Shown here piece by piece: positions 1 to 7,887 of a stretch of 18,838 bases of DNA (positions within the stretch are counted from its first letter, which is position 1; each line of letters begins with the position of its first letter). The notes beneath the pieces were generated by a model. It searched no databases, had not been told where the DNA came from, and saw only the letters and a program-made list of their open reading frames with translations. Location: NCBI GenBank assembly GCA_016294985.1, contig JAECRW010000013.1:1-18838 (forward strand), written 5' to 3'. The position numbers were made by a program, and so were the translations under genes. The stretch comes from Candidatus Sifarchaeum marinoarchaea. GTDB lineage: Archaea > Asgardarchaeota > Sifarchaeia > Borrarchaeales > Borrarchaeaceae.

Positions 1-612
1 GAATCGCGTGATTGCTGCAAATGCCGCAGAAGCGCCTGATAAAGCATATTTTTCACGTTTATAAAGATAGAAGGATGCCATCGAGAAGAACAGAAAGGTA
101 GGTTCAGATGCGCCAACGCTATGATAAATCAGCCAGCGTGGTGGAAGGAATATCCATAAAAGTGCCATATAGAACGGATTTTCGACGTATTTAAAATCTT
201 TTAACAGTTTATAAAAGAGAACTGCATCAAAAGATGAGAACAAAACAACTACAAATAACATAGAATTATAGTAGCCTATGAATGAAAAAAGTCGTATAAA
301 AAGTGGATAGCCGATCAAAATAATAATGTAATAAGTGTCCGACAAATAATAAGGCCAATGATTGAAAGGATTATCTTCTGGCCTTATTAAATAAAGGGTC
401 TTTGCGACCACCACATAGAGAGGGCCATCCCAATATCGATAGAGCATATCAAAAGTAATATTATCAGAATTCGAGTAAGGAAACCATAATAAAGAACTTT
501 CTAAAATAAAGGGTAACCAGACAAAGATAGTTGAAACAATGTTTGCAATTACAAGTACTATGAACAACTTGACTTCTTGTGTAAAAAATGCTTTTAATTT
601 CTCAAGAAACAA
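1..612 (-). CDS. GT-C membrane glycosyltransferase, PIG-V-like (partial, C-terminus outside window)
   Basis: The minus-strand frame is open from the left window edge to an in-frame TAA at 663-661, giving 204 codons from a TTG at 612. A hydrophobic N-terminal segment (about residues 15-35) is followed by an outside loop with a Trp-Asp-Gly motif (WDGP, residues 61-64) and Leu-Tyr-x3-Ala. Further on come a HWPYY segment (about 85-89) and S-V-G-A-S-E-P-T-F (165-173). This order, W-D in the first loop and then a Pro-Tyr loop and a 'SxxxSEPxF' helix, recalls the PIG-V/GPI-mannosyltransferase type of GT-C enzymes, which use polyprenyl-phosphate sugars outside the membrane. I chose TTG 612 because AGGAG lies 8 nt upstream; a TTG at 648 without a Shine-Dalgarno is the alternative. 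Substrate unknown. The gene lies 255 nt downstream of the UPF0104 gene on the same strand. Confidence 0.72.
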   Translation of the reverse strand, partial: MFLEKLKAFFTQEVKLFIVLVIANIVSTIFVWLPFILESSLLWFPYSNSDNITFDMLYRYWDGPLYVVVAKTLYLIRPEDNPFNHWPYYLSDTYYIIILIGYPLFIRLFSFIGYYNSMLFVVVLFSSFDAVLFYKLLKDFKYVENPFYMALLWIFLPPRWLIYHSVGASEPTFLFFSMASFYLYKREKYALSGASAAFAAITRF

Positions 613-620
613 AGCCTTTT

Positions 621-625
621 CTCCT
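621..625 (-). promoter_or_regulatory. Ribosome-binding site AGGAG for TTG start at 612
   Basis: Minus-strand AGGAG lies 8 nt before the TTG at 612. No ATG is available near the N-terminus, so this site decides the start. The earlier TTG at 648 has no comparable site. Confidence 0.5.
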
Positions 626-714
626 ATGCTCTTAATCTTAATGTGCAATTTAGACTGTTTTTAATACATTAAATCGCTATTGTGATTTTATCAAAGTTCG
701 AGTATACTCGCCTT

Positions 715-867
715 TTAAATTATTCTATAATAATTGTCAATTCTTGAAATCTCATTTAAAGTGTTTAAGAATAGATTTAGAGCATCCAAAGGGCTACTTT
801 CAGCAAAATTCAACAAAGGCAAGAGTTTTAGGAGGAATTTCACTAAGAGGTAATTGAATTTCAGAAA
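715..867 (-). other. Spacer with open frame after the stop of the upstream gene; possible remnant
   Basis: The 255-nt spacer 613-867 holds no gene I can name. Directly after the TAA of the 868-1857 gene the same minus-strand frame stays open for 50 sense codons, to a TAA at 717-715. The hypothetical peptide is Leu/Asn rich (…LLKLLPLLNFAESS…). A second minus-strand frame is also open over about 30 codons here. There is no start with a Shine-Dalgarno site. It could be the 3' untranslated part of the upstream gene or a decayed gene fragment; neither is proven. Confidence 0.15.
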
Positions 868-1857
868 TTATACTTCGAGTTGATTGATCGATTCAAGCTC
901 TTCATGTGAAGTTCTTAGGATATCAAAAACGCTAATAATACCTAAGAGATTGAATACAAGCATGGATCTAAGTAATACAGAAAATGCTCCTGCCAAAGGT
1001 GAAGACACATTGAAAATTCCTAAAATAAATATAGTTCCGATCTCCTGAATTCCAAATCCTGAAGGAAAAAGCGGAATGAAGGCTAAAGCAGTTATTAGTG
1101 GCTGAAGTAAAATACACTCAATAAGCGAAATTCCAAATATATTCAATGCAAAAAAGAAGAAAAGCCAAGTGAATCCCTTGAGTATCCAAATAAGCAAAGA
1201 TATTATAACTACCTTCCAAAAGATGGGTTTAATCTCTTTCGACTGTTGTTGAATATCTTGAATTTTGTTAAAGATCTTTTTTAGATAAGGGAGTTTCTCA
1301 AATTTTGAAAAGAAATTAGAGCCTTTCTCCCACCATAAGATTAAAGTTAAAACAATAGTAACTGTTAACATTATTGATGTAGCAAATATAAGCGTAAAAT
1401 AAAGTTCTAGGGGGATGTCTGGACTAATAACTAAGATTATGTAAAAGATTGCGAGTGCCGCACCTATTGTCTTTAAGATGAACTCTATTGCGTTACTAGA
1501 TATAATGCCAGATAAGCTTTTTTGATAAGGGATGTTATTCTTTCTCTTAAGAATCAGCGAAGCATACAAGTATCCTGATCTGCTGGGTGTATAATCACTT
1601 ACTACAATTCCTCCCATATGTGCCCAAAAAGTTGTTCTAAGTGAAATATCACAGCCAAAATTCTTTAAGATTAATTGTAACCGCCATGTTATAACAAAAT
1701 TTCTAAGTCCATAAATAAGAAAACCTATCAAGAATAGAAAGATATTCACTTTAACAATTGCTTGAACTATATTATTAAATCCCAGAACGTAAAATGTAAT
1801 AATGACAATTCCTAGCCCTAAAAGTAATCTTAACAAATTTGATAGTTTAATTTTCAA
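868..1857 (-). CDS. UPF0104/AglD-type integral membrane protein (LPG_synthase_TM family)
   Basis: The 329-residue protein is hydrophobic nearly throughout, with about eight membrane helices. It has the family landmarks: an R-x5-W-R-L segment (about 52-60), S-D-Y-T-P-S-R-S-G (87-95) after the second helix, and F-P-S-G-F-G-I-Q-E (264-272) in the last third. The family spans the membrane part of bacterial lysyl-phosphatidylglycerol synthases (flippase domain) and the C-terminal half of haloarchaeal AglD. A role in moving or using polyprenyl-linked sugars is therefore likely but inferred. The start is ATG 1857, with only a weak GGG-containing upstream site. It is divergent from the 2092 gene, with a possible TATA element at 1908-1917. 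A paralogue lies at 4542-5627. Confidence 0.85.
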   Translation of the reverse strand: MKIKLSNLLRLLLGLGIVIITFYVLGFNNIVQAIVKVNIFLFLIGFLIYGLRNFVITWRLQLILKNFGCDISLRTTFWAHMGGIVVSDYTPSRSGYLYASLILKRKNNIPYQKSLSGIISSNAIEFILKTIGAALAIFYIILVISPDIPLELYFTLIFATSIMLTVTIVLTLILWWEKGSNFFSKFEKLPYLKKIFNKIQDIQQQSKEIKPIFWKVVIISLLIWILKGFTWLFFFFALNIFGISLIECILLQPLITALAFIPLFPSGFGIQEIGTIFILGIFNVSSPLAGAFSVLLRSMLVFNLLGIISVFDILRTSHEELESINQLEV

Positions 1858-1907
1858 ATCAACACGCCCTAATGGTTAAAAACGCAATGGTTCGTTGGTA
1901 ATAGAAG

Positions 1908-1917
1908 TTTAATAAAT
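1908..1917 (-). promoter_or_regulatory. Possible TATA box for the minus-strand gene at 1857
   Basis: The minus strand reads TTTATTAAAC about 50 nt upstream of ATG 1857. That distance suits an archaeal promoter with a short leader. Many such AT-rich strings occur by chance in this sequence. Confidence 0.25.
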
Positions 1918-1930
1918 GGAGAGGGTGACG

Positions 1931-1990
1931 ATGTTTTTGGTTGTGTATCCTAAAACATCTATTAAATTTGAATTGAAATTAAGAGTATAG
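1931..1990 (+). CDS. Possible 19-residue ORF with strong Shine-Dalgarno site
   Basis: An ATG at 1931 follows GAGGGTGA, one of the best Shine-Dalgarno matches in the window, with 2 nt between. The frame runs M-F-L-V-V-Y-P-K-T-S and ends at TAG 1988-1990, 101 nt before the ATG of the large membrane protein gene. It has no recognisable homology. It could be a leader peptide, the start of a decayed gene, or chance. The divergent spacer 1858-2091 holds nothing else I can name. Confidence 0.18.
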   Translation: MFLVVYPKTSIKFELKLRV

Positions 1991-2091
1991 TATTCATATT
2001 CTCCTGAATTACAAACATGAATTTGTTCAAGAATGAAAACTAAAAACCAAAATTGGGAGATTTATTCTCAAATAATTAAGGGAAGATTTCA

Positions 2092-4470
2092 ATGCTACAA
2101 AAAGAGAAAAAAACATGGAAATTACCTGGCTCTGGAGATATATATCTAATAACGATAAGCACGATACTTGCCATTACAATAATTTCGTATTTTATACTTG
2201 AATATGACCTTAAAATCGCGTCTCTTATAATTGTATCAATAATTATATTGAATTTTTTGATTAGGAACTATATCAATGATGTGATATGCCATCGAATCCT
2301 TCATATCGCAGGTTTATGTGGGGTTTTCGTCACTGCATATATTTTATTTACACTTAATCGAAGAATTGCTTATCTACCTCCAAACCAAAACCTATTTTTC
2401 ATTATATTGGGAGTATTAGGGATAATAGGTGTTTCATACTCATCCCCTAAACTCAGAATGGTCTATCAGAAAGTTTTGAAGTTTAGAATAATTGATTTTA
2501 TACTAGTTATTGGGTTTGCATTAATTGCAGTACATCCCTGGTTTACTAATATTCCATGGGGGCATGATATAGAATATCATTTATTCTCGATGTTCTCTTT
2601 TCAAACTGGAATATTAGAAGGAAACATTTTACCGCGATGGGACACCCAATATTGGTTGGGAAATCTACGATTTCATTTCTATCCTTGGCTTAGTTATTAT
2701 TTCGGTGTATTCTTCCTTTTGTTAGGATTTAAACCTTATCAGACGATAGCGGGTGTTTTCATAACAACCTTCGTTTTATCTGGAATTTCTGTATACTATA
2801 CGATTCATAAACTGACGCAAAAAAGACTTGCTAGTTTTGTAGCCTCTATAGGTTACCTATATTCTGGTTATCATTTTATTGACATGAATTATCGAGTTGA
2901 TCTTGCTGAGAGTGCTTCATTTGTTTTTGTCCCGCTAGTCTTTCTTCATTTTTTTCGTGCATTAAATAACAAAAATCAAAAAGACGCATTTATTAGTGGA
3001 GGCTATTTTACTCTTCTATTTTTTTGTCACCTTCTAACTGCATATGTCATAGTAGTCACGATGTTTTTGTGCATATGCTTATTGATAATTAGAAAAGTGA
3101 TAGTTAGCATACCACAAAGGAAAAATTTAGACAAGAAAACACTGTTCAAAACCATAACATCAATATTTTTATCGTTTGGAATTACATTCGTAACACTCAT
3201 TGGGCTTACATTATGGTGGGTGTTTCCTGCCTTAACTCAATTAGGAGAGATTAATAGAGCTGCTTTATTTGTTTCCACTTATCAAATTCACACGTATCAA
3301 ATTTTGCAGTTACTTAATTTTATTCGATGGTTTAACAGATTATCGTCACCTTATATGCCATTATATATCGGCTTTGCGCTGTTTCTCTTTGGAAATCTCG
3401 GATTGCTTTTCACAAAAGAAAAAATTTCAGAATTATTTGGCATTGTCTTTATAATCTCACTCATTTTTACTATTAATACATCCTTTTATCCACTTTTTCC
3501 TGGTATTGAATATATACAATTTCCGTGGAGATTCCAGATCATTACAGCCTTTTCATTATCATATTTCGTTGGAATCTTTGCTCAAAGTGTATTTGACTAT
3601 CTTAATAATTCCCATCTAAAACCTTTTCACGACATAGCTCATTTTTTCCCCTTGATCGTTGTTGCGCTGCTAATTGCAGACACATGGATCATGGCAGGAT
3701 TCCCAGGTGTCTTATTATCTGATCAAACTCATACAGGAAGGATTGATCTCTCTAATAAAGACTTTTCTCGTGCTTGTGATTTTTTTCTTCAAGAATATTC
3801 GGAAGAAGAGGTATTTAGAGTTAGAGATTACACAGACAATCGTTTTAAACTTTATACGGCATGTCTTGGAAAAAAAATCTTGTTTACGAGAGGAATAACG
3901 TCTGAATGGACTCCTATCAAATATAGTGAATATGATAAAGGAAATTTTGTAATTGAAGGCTATTTTAATACGAAATATGCAGTTATTAATACAGGAGATC
4001 AAAATAAGTTCATAAATCAGGGATTTATTTTAGATAAAACCTTTAACTCAGTTTCTATTTTAAGGAATCCCTATTTTAGACCTTTCGTGGAACTTGTAGA
4101 AAATCCAAATAGTACAACTGCTAAACTGCTTTCTGGAGAAACAAAAGTCATAGAATATTCTTCTGAGAAAATTGAAATTAAGGTAAATGTCTTAGAGGAC
4201 CATGATGTGTTCCTTGTGATAAAAGTTGCATGGTTTCCAGATTGGAAGGGGTGGATAGACGGAACTCCAAAAACGGTCAATTGTAATGAGTTTGGCTTAA
4301 TTTATTTGAAATGCGAACCCGGTGAACATATTATGACTCTAAGGTTCATGGAAGACGTCATATATGGATATATCATCACTATATCGTTTATTATTATAGT
4401 TTCAGTCGTGTACATCTTAAGAAAGAATACTTTCAAAACAATTACTCGTAAAGAATTAAACAAAGAATAA
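2092..4470 (+). CDS. Large PTPS-related / YfhO-like polytopic membrane protein, probable GT-C glycosyltransferase
   Basis: The protein has 792 residues and about a dozen membrane helices. After the first helices a loop carries P-W-G-H-D-I-E-Y-H (155-163) and then G-N-I-L-P-R-W-D (177-184) and F-H-F-Y-P-W-L-S-Y-Y (194-203). This matches the archaeal and bacterial 'PTPS-related' membrane proteins, whose Asp after Gly-His sits where GT-C enzymes place a catalytic acid. The C-terminal part (about 540-765) is a soluble outside domain ending in a YfhO-like segment, W-F-P-D-W-K-G-W-I-D-G…F-G-L-I-Y-L…P-G-E-H, followed by one last helix. The name PTPS-related is historical: I see no pterin-synthase fold. 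The start ATG has AAGGGA upstream. The likely role is sugar transfer from a polyprenyl carrier outside the cell; the substrate is unknown. Confidence 0.82.
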   Translation: MLQKEKKTWKLPGSGDIYLITISTILAITIISYFILEYDLKIASLIIVSIIILNFLIRNYINDVICHRILHIAGLCGVFVTAYILFTLNRRIAYLPPNQNLFFIILGVLGIIGVSYSSPKLRMVYQKVLKFRIIDFILVIGFALIAVHPWFTNIPWGHDIEYHLFSMFSFQTGILEGNILPRWDTQYWLGNLRFHFYPWLSYYFGVFFLLLGFKPYQTIAGVFITTFVLSGISVYYTIHKLTQKRLASFVASIGYLYSGYHFIDMNYRVDLAESASFVFVPLVFLHFFRALNNKNQKDAFISGGYFTLLFFCHLLTAYVIVVTMFLCICLLIIRKVIVSIPQRKNLDKKTLFKTITSIFLSFGITFVTLIGLTLWWVFPALTQLGEINRAALFVSTYQIHTYQILQLLNFIRWFNRLSSPYMPLYIGFALFLFGNLGLLFTKEKISELFGIVFIISLIFTINTSFYPLFPGIEYIQFPWRFQIITAFSLSYFVGIFAQSVFDYLNNSHLKPFHDIAHFFPLIVVALLIADTWIMAGFPGVLLSDQTHTGRIDLSNKDFSRACDFFLQEYSEEEVFRVRDYTDNRFKLYTACLGKKILFTRGITSEWTPIKYSEYDKGNFVIEGYFNTKYAVINTGDQNKFINQGFILDKTFNSVSILRNPYFRPFVELVENPNSTTAKLLSGETKVIEYSSEKIEIKVNVLEDHDVFLVIKVAWFPDWKGWIDGTPKTVNCNEFGLIYLKCEPGEHIMTLRFMEDVIYGYIITISFIIIVSVVYILRKNTFKTITRKELNKE

Positions 4471-4490
4471 GACTCAAAGTAATAGCCGCA

Positions 4491-4497
4491 TTTTTTT
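4491..4497 (+). terminator. T-tract terminator after the 2092-4470 gene
   Basis: Seven consecutive T lie 20 nt after the TAA of the plus-strand gene, within the 71-nt spacer between convergent genes. Archaeal termination relies on such U-tracts. No strong hairpin precedes it. Confidence 0.4.
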
Positions 4498-4541
4498 GGT
4501 GATTGTTTAATTGCGTAAAGGACCGTTTAACGCCATTACTA

Positions 4542-5627
4542 TTAACTTAAGTATTCCATCACTTGTGAGTTTTGGTTTGAGTCATTTAGACTCTCTTTTT
4601 GATTAATATCGTTTACAGTCGATTTTATTGGTACTTTTGAACCGATTAAAATAAAGGTTATCCCACCAACCAGAATATTACCTATGAGAAAAATTGAACG
4701 ATACAGTAAGACCGCTGCGCCTGATGTGTCTGTTGAAATGCCTCTCAAACTAAGAAGAAAGATAAACGCCAACTCTTGAGAACCTATTCCACCAGGTATC
4801 ATGCTAACGTAGCCTATAATTGCAGAAATAGAATAAATATATCCTGTTTCAAAATATGAAAGCGGTATTTCAACTGCTAAAAAGACAAAACTTAATTTTA
4901 GTACTTCAATTAGCCAAATTACGACAGATATCACGCTAATTCTTATCAATAGAGTTTTATTTCCTCTTAAAAGTTCAAGAGATATTGAAAACTTATCCAA
5001 ATTCACTTGAACAAAATGTTGCAGTTTTTCTCTTCCCAATCTTTTCGGCCAAATAGAGAGTATAGCTTGTAACAGATTTGAGATTTTCAAAAATAATCTT
5101 TTGTTAAAGCATGCAGCTATTATCAAACAAGCGATAACAATAGCTAGACCAAAAAAGATGAGTATCGTGGTAAAATCGCCTGACGAATAAAAGAGTAACC
5201 ACGCAAGACCAATAACACCTGTTATAATGACTAGAAGAACGTCAAAAATTTTTTCTAATACTACTGTTGCAAATGTGTCCCCAAGAGCAGAACCAGACGC
5301 TTTGGTGTCGAATTTAGATGCCATATATCCCCTGTACATCTCTCCAAGCGCCCTTGGAGAAACAGCATGTACATAATAGGAACTTAATAAGGTTCCCATC
5401 GTCTCTTTGTAACTGAGAGAAACATTCAGATGATTTAGAAGTATTTTCCATCTAATAGTTCTGATTCCTAGCATAATGAAAAATAATATGTAGGCAATCA
5501 ATAACAAGAAAGGGTCTGCTGTTAGGAGCTTATTGACGACCTCTAGAAATCCAATATACCAAAAACTTACTATTAAAAGGATAATTCCTCCGATAAGAAG
5601 CCCTATCCTTTTTAGATTAATCTGCAT
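4542..5627 (-). CDS. UPF0104/AglD-type integral membrane protein (LPG_synthase_TM family), second copy
   Basis: The 361-residue polytopic protein is a clear member of the family. It shows R-T-I-R-W (56-60), S-P-R-A-L-G-E-M-Y-R (90-99), L-E-K-I-F-D-V (124-130) and M-I-P-G-G-I-G-S-Q-E-L (276-286). It resembles archaeal AglD C-terminal halves more closely than the 868-1857 paralogue does, since it keeps the L-G-E-x-x-R motif. A hydrophilic tail of about 30 residues rich in Asn, Ser and Gln follows the last helix. The start is ATG 5627, preceded by AAGGCGG. It lies 246 nt downstream of the DUF2304-GT2 gene on the same strand. In Haloferax AglD the GT2 and this membrane domain are one protein, so a joint role here is a reasonable inference. 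Confidence 0.87.
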   Translation of the reverse strand: MQINLKRIGLLIGGIILLIVSFWYIGFLEVVNKLLTADPFLLLIAYILFFIMLGIRTIRWKILLNHLNVSLSYKETMGTLLSSYYVHAVSPRALGEMYRGYMASKFDTKASGSALGDTFATVVLEKIFDVLLVIITGVIGLAWLLFYSSGDFTTILIFFGLAIVIACLIIAACFNKRLFLKISNLLQAILSIWPKRLGREKLQHFVQVNLDKFSISLELLRGNKTLLIRISVISVVIWLIEVLKLSFVFLAVEIPLSYFETGYIYSISAIIGYVSMIPGGIGSQELAFIFLLSLRGISTDTSGAAVLLYRSIFLIGNILVGGITFILIGSKVPIKSTVNDINQKESLNDSNQNSQVMEYLS

Positions 5628-5873
5628 AATGAGATCCGCCTTTATGAACGTAATTTTTTCCTGATAAAGGATAAGCTAGTTTTTTAATAACTCGTTGAGC
5701 CATGAAAACTAATCAATTCCATAATAATCTACACCATACAAGCAAGATTTTTTTTAAGTTTAGTGGCTGATTTTGAAGATGTCTAAAATTAACGGAAATA
5801 ATTTGTATGACTTTTTGCAACAGTTAGGCTACTACTATTATGATCTTTATTTTCGTTCTGCTTCGATAAAGAA

Positions 5874-6908
5874 TTAGTTTTGAACCAGTAGTTTGGATTT
5901 TCTATAACTAAGTAAAAAGCGTAGCTTTACCATGTCGTGGATTACATGCAAGGGTGTCCTATCAATTCGTATATACGACTTACCTTTTTTTCGGGGATAG
6001 TGATGAACTGGTACTTCAGTTATTTTATATCCATTAACATTTGCAAGTGCAAGAAGAAATCGATGCGGTCCTATTAATTTCATGTTTTCTATGAGTTTGA
6101 ACAGGGATTCTATTGATTCTCGTCTGAATGCCTTAAATCCAGAATTATGGTCTCTAAAGGGCGTGTTGAGCATGTTTCTTTGTAAAAAGTTATAGGTTTT
6201 TGACATAGCTATACGATGTAATTTATCCGCTCGTAATATCCTCCACCCATTCACAATATCGTACCCCTTTTCAATGGGTTTAACAAGAAGATCTATTTCT
6301 TCAGGCTCATACTGCCAGTCGGTTTCTAAAAGAACTAAGATGTCACCTGCTGAATTGAAGACGCCTGTTTTAAAGGCCTCAGTTTTTCCAAGGTTTTTAG
6401 GATGTTGAAGAAAGAACACTTGTTCATATTGTTTAGCAAAATTTTCACAGATCTCACTTGTATTATCAGTGCTCCCATCATCCACCAATACAAATTCATA
6501 TTCTTGGGGCGCATTCTTTATTAAAACAGGAATTAGATCTTTAAGGTTTTCCACTTCATTATATGCAGGCATAATAATTGAAACTTTTTTAGAGGCCATT
6601 TCTTTTCTTAATAAAAGAGATAAAATTCCTTTTCTTAACTGGGTAACTTGTGTATTCAAACCTGCGATATATAATAAGAGGATAAATACAATTGCAAGAA
6701 ATAAAATAGTCTCAATCGCTAAATTAAATCTTAGCAAACCTTCCAAGTATAATATGCGTAAAATCTCTAGAAATACATTCGGAAAAGTATATACAAGAAG
6801 AATGAAAATCCAAAAGAAGAAATACGTCCATATTTTTATAGATTTTGGAATCAAAATAACGAAAAACAACGCTATTGCAATCATTGTGGATATTATGATG
6901 AATAACAA
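5874..6908 (-). CDS. DUF2304-like membrane domain fused to a GT2 polyprenyl-phosphate glycosyltransferase
   Basis: Residues 1-100 form about three membrane helices with the DUF2304 pattern: W-x-F-F-F-W, F-P, an Asn before the last helix, and a final L-R-x-x-I-x-x-L-x-R-K-E-M-A stretch. A DPM1-type GT2 domain follows, with P-A-Y-N-E (114-118), V-D-D-G-S-T-D (142-148), N-L-G-K (172-175), E-T-D-W-Q (195-199) and D-H-N-S-G-F-K-A-F (253-261). Such enzymes move a sugar from a nucleotide donor to polyprenyl phosphate on the cytoplasmic face. The usual D-A-D-x-Q is E-T-D-W-Q here, so the first metal-site Asp is Glu. The TTG start at 6908 is set by GGTGA 4 nt upstream. No C-terminal membrane helices are present. 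The UPF0104 gene follows. Confidence 0.88.
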   Translation of the reverse strand: MLFIIISTMIAIALFFVILIPKSIKIWTYFFFWIFILLVYTFPNVFLEILRILYLEGLLRFNLAIETILFLAIVFILLLYIAGLNTQVTQLRKGILSLLLRKEMASKKVSIIMPAYNEVENLKDLIPVLIKNAPQEYEFVLVDDGSTDNTSEICENFAKQYEQVFFLQHPKNLGKTEAFKTGVFNSAGDILVLLETDWQYEPEEIDLLVKPIEKGYDIVNGWRILRADKLHRIAMSKTYNFLQRNMLNTPFRDHNSGFKAFRRESIESLFKLIENMKLIGPHRFLLALANVNGYKITEVPVHHYPRKKGKSYIRIDRTPLHVIHDMVKLRFLLSYRKSKLLVQN

Positions 6909-6912
6909 TTTG

Positions 6913-6917
6913 TCACC
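6913..6917 (-). promoter_or_regulatory. Ribosome-binding site GGTGA for TTG start at 6908
   Basis: GGTGA on the minus strand lies 4 nt before TTG 6908. The next in-frame ATG, eight codons later, has no such site, so TTG is preferred. Confidence 0.55.
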
Positions 6918-6994
6918 AACTCTTAACGATAGAACGTCATTGAGATTCTTCTTCGGATCTCACCAATAAGCATCTTCACTATAAACAATCATGC

Positions 6995-7003
6995 TTTTAT
7001 ATG
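6995..7003 (+). promoter_or_regulatory. TATA-like element in the 6909-7119 divergent spacer
   Basis: TTTTATATG is the best TATA-like string between the divergent GT2 (minus) and methyltransferase (plus) genes. It lies about 117 nt before the plus-strand TTG 7120 and about 90 nt before the minus-strand start, where it reads CATATAAAA. It could serve either gene. Confidence 0.3.
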
Positions 7004-7040
7004 TCTGTTTGTTCTAAACTCCGAACAGCTTAAGCACTGT

Positions 7041-7056
7041 TAAGTTTTTTAACTTA
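7041..7056. repeat. Perfect short inverted repeat TAAGTT-TTTT-AACTTA
   Basis: Six-base arms flank four T, about 64 nt upstream of the methyltransferase start and about 40 nt downstream of the TATA-like element. This would suit a regulator-binding site or a leader hairpin. At this size and base composition it may be chance. Confidence 0.3.
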
Positions 7057-7109
7057 CTCCAATGGAGATTAAACATAATAAAAATCTATGATTCTAATTC
7101 GAAAGTTTT

Positions 7110-7113
7110 GGTG
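7110..7113 (+). promoter_or_regulatory. Ribosome-binding site GGTG for TTG start at 7120
   Basis: GGTG lies 6 nt before the TTG at 7120. The ATG at 7138, six codons later, has no Shine-Dalgarno site, although the protein would be complete from either start. Confidence 0.4.
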
Positions 7114-7119
7114 TAGATT

Positions 7120-7845
7120 TTGTGTAAGAAACAACAAATGGACTATTATGAAAAACTGGCAGAAAAATCAATTCAAGAGAAAACAAGTCCTAGATTTTCT
7201 ATGGGAAGGTCTCCAGCAAACCAAATACGAAAGATGAAAAAGGTAGTAGAATTAGGCCAGTTTAAAAGCCAAGACTTAATTCTAGACTTGGGATGTGGAG
7301 AGTGTTTAGAATTAATTGCGTTAAAAGACACAGGAATAGAGATTATTGCTGTAGATCTTGCTAGCAACCTTTTAAAAATAGCCATTAATCTGGCAAATGA
7401 ATATAATCTAAAGGTAGATTTTGTAAACGCGGATACTGAGCATTTACCATTTAAACCAAATATTTTCCATCATTCTTTTTGTATAGCATTATTGCATCAT
7501 GTTTCCAATCCATTAAACGCTATTAACGAAATGAAAAGAGTAACGAGAATACTAGGTCACGTTATTATTGTTGAGGCAAATTTATTGAATCCCATCTGTT
7601 GGATTGAAATCTTTAGAAATTGGGCTCTAGAAAAGGGAGTATTTAGGGTTACTAAAAAACGATTAGCTGAACTTCTCAAAACATCTGAGTTAAAGAAATT
7701 AGCCATAGAAACGATAGTTTCAAAACCAAGTAGAAGCCATCCTGTAAAAAAACTTCTAAGAAAAATTTTGGAGATTCTACAAAGGTCTAGAAGGGCAAGA
7801 AAAATAATTTCATCAACTTATGCTATTCTGAGCATACGTGAATAA
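7120..7845 (+). CDS. Class I SAM-dependent methyltransferase (Methyltransf_11 type)
   Basis: The 241-residue soluble protein carries the Rossmann methyltransferase signature: motif I I-L-D-L-G-C-G-E-C (54-62), an acidic D at the end of strand 2 (I-A-V-D-L, 76-80), N-A-D-T-E-H-L-P-F (103-111) and the post-motif A-L-L-H-H-V (123-128). A basic C-terminal third (R-R-A-R-K and similar) may contact membrane lipid or nucleic acid. The position beside a GT4 gene, separated by 42 nt on the same strand, suggests it methylates a sugar or lipid-linked glycan intermediate. The substrate cannot be read from sequence. Quinone or other small-molecule methylation is possible. TTG 7120 is supported by an upstream GGTG; ATG 7138 is the alternative. 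Confidence 0.83.
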   Translation: MCKKQQMDYYEKLAEKSIQEKTSPRFSMGRSPANQIRKMKKVVELGQFKSQDLILDLGCGECLELIALKDTGIEIIAVDLASNLLKIAINLANEYNLKVDFVNADTEHLPFKPNIFHHSFCIALLHHVSNPLNAINEMKRVTRILGHVIIVEANLLNPICWIEIFRNWALEKGVFRVTKKRLAELLKTSELKKLAIETIVSKPSRSHPVKKLLRKILEILQRSRRARKIISSTYAILSIRE

Positions 7846-7887
7846 AAATAGTCATATAGTATCTTTAATGATCGATTGGGCGATTAA

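Noticed and set aside
3269..4280. Several open frames of 61-95 codons on both strands inside the large membrane protein gene
   Set aside because: They overlap a long gene with clear family motifs, have no motifs of their own and no independent ribosome-binding sites, so they are shadows.
2092..4470. A 6-pyruvoyl-tetrahydropterin synthase enzyme
   Set aside because: The family name is historical. The protein is polytopic with GT-C-like loops, and no pterin-synthase zinc-binding His motif is visible.
5741..5760. T8 run at 5745-5752 as terminator or promoter element
   Set aside because: Both flanking genes are on the minus strand, where it reads as an A-run, so it does not fit a terminator of either. 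No promoter spacing fits.
6469..6969. Plus-strand open frame of 166 codons opposite the DUF2304-GT2 gene
   Set aside because: It lies antisense to a well-supported GT2 fusion gene, and its residues mirror the complement of that gene. No start signal or family match is seen.
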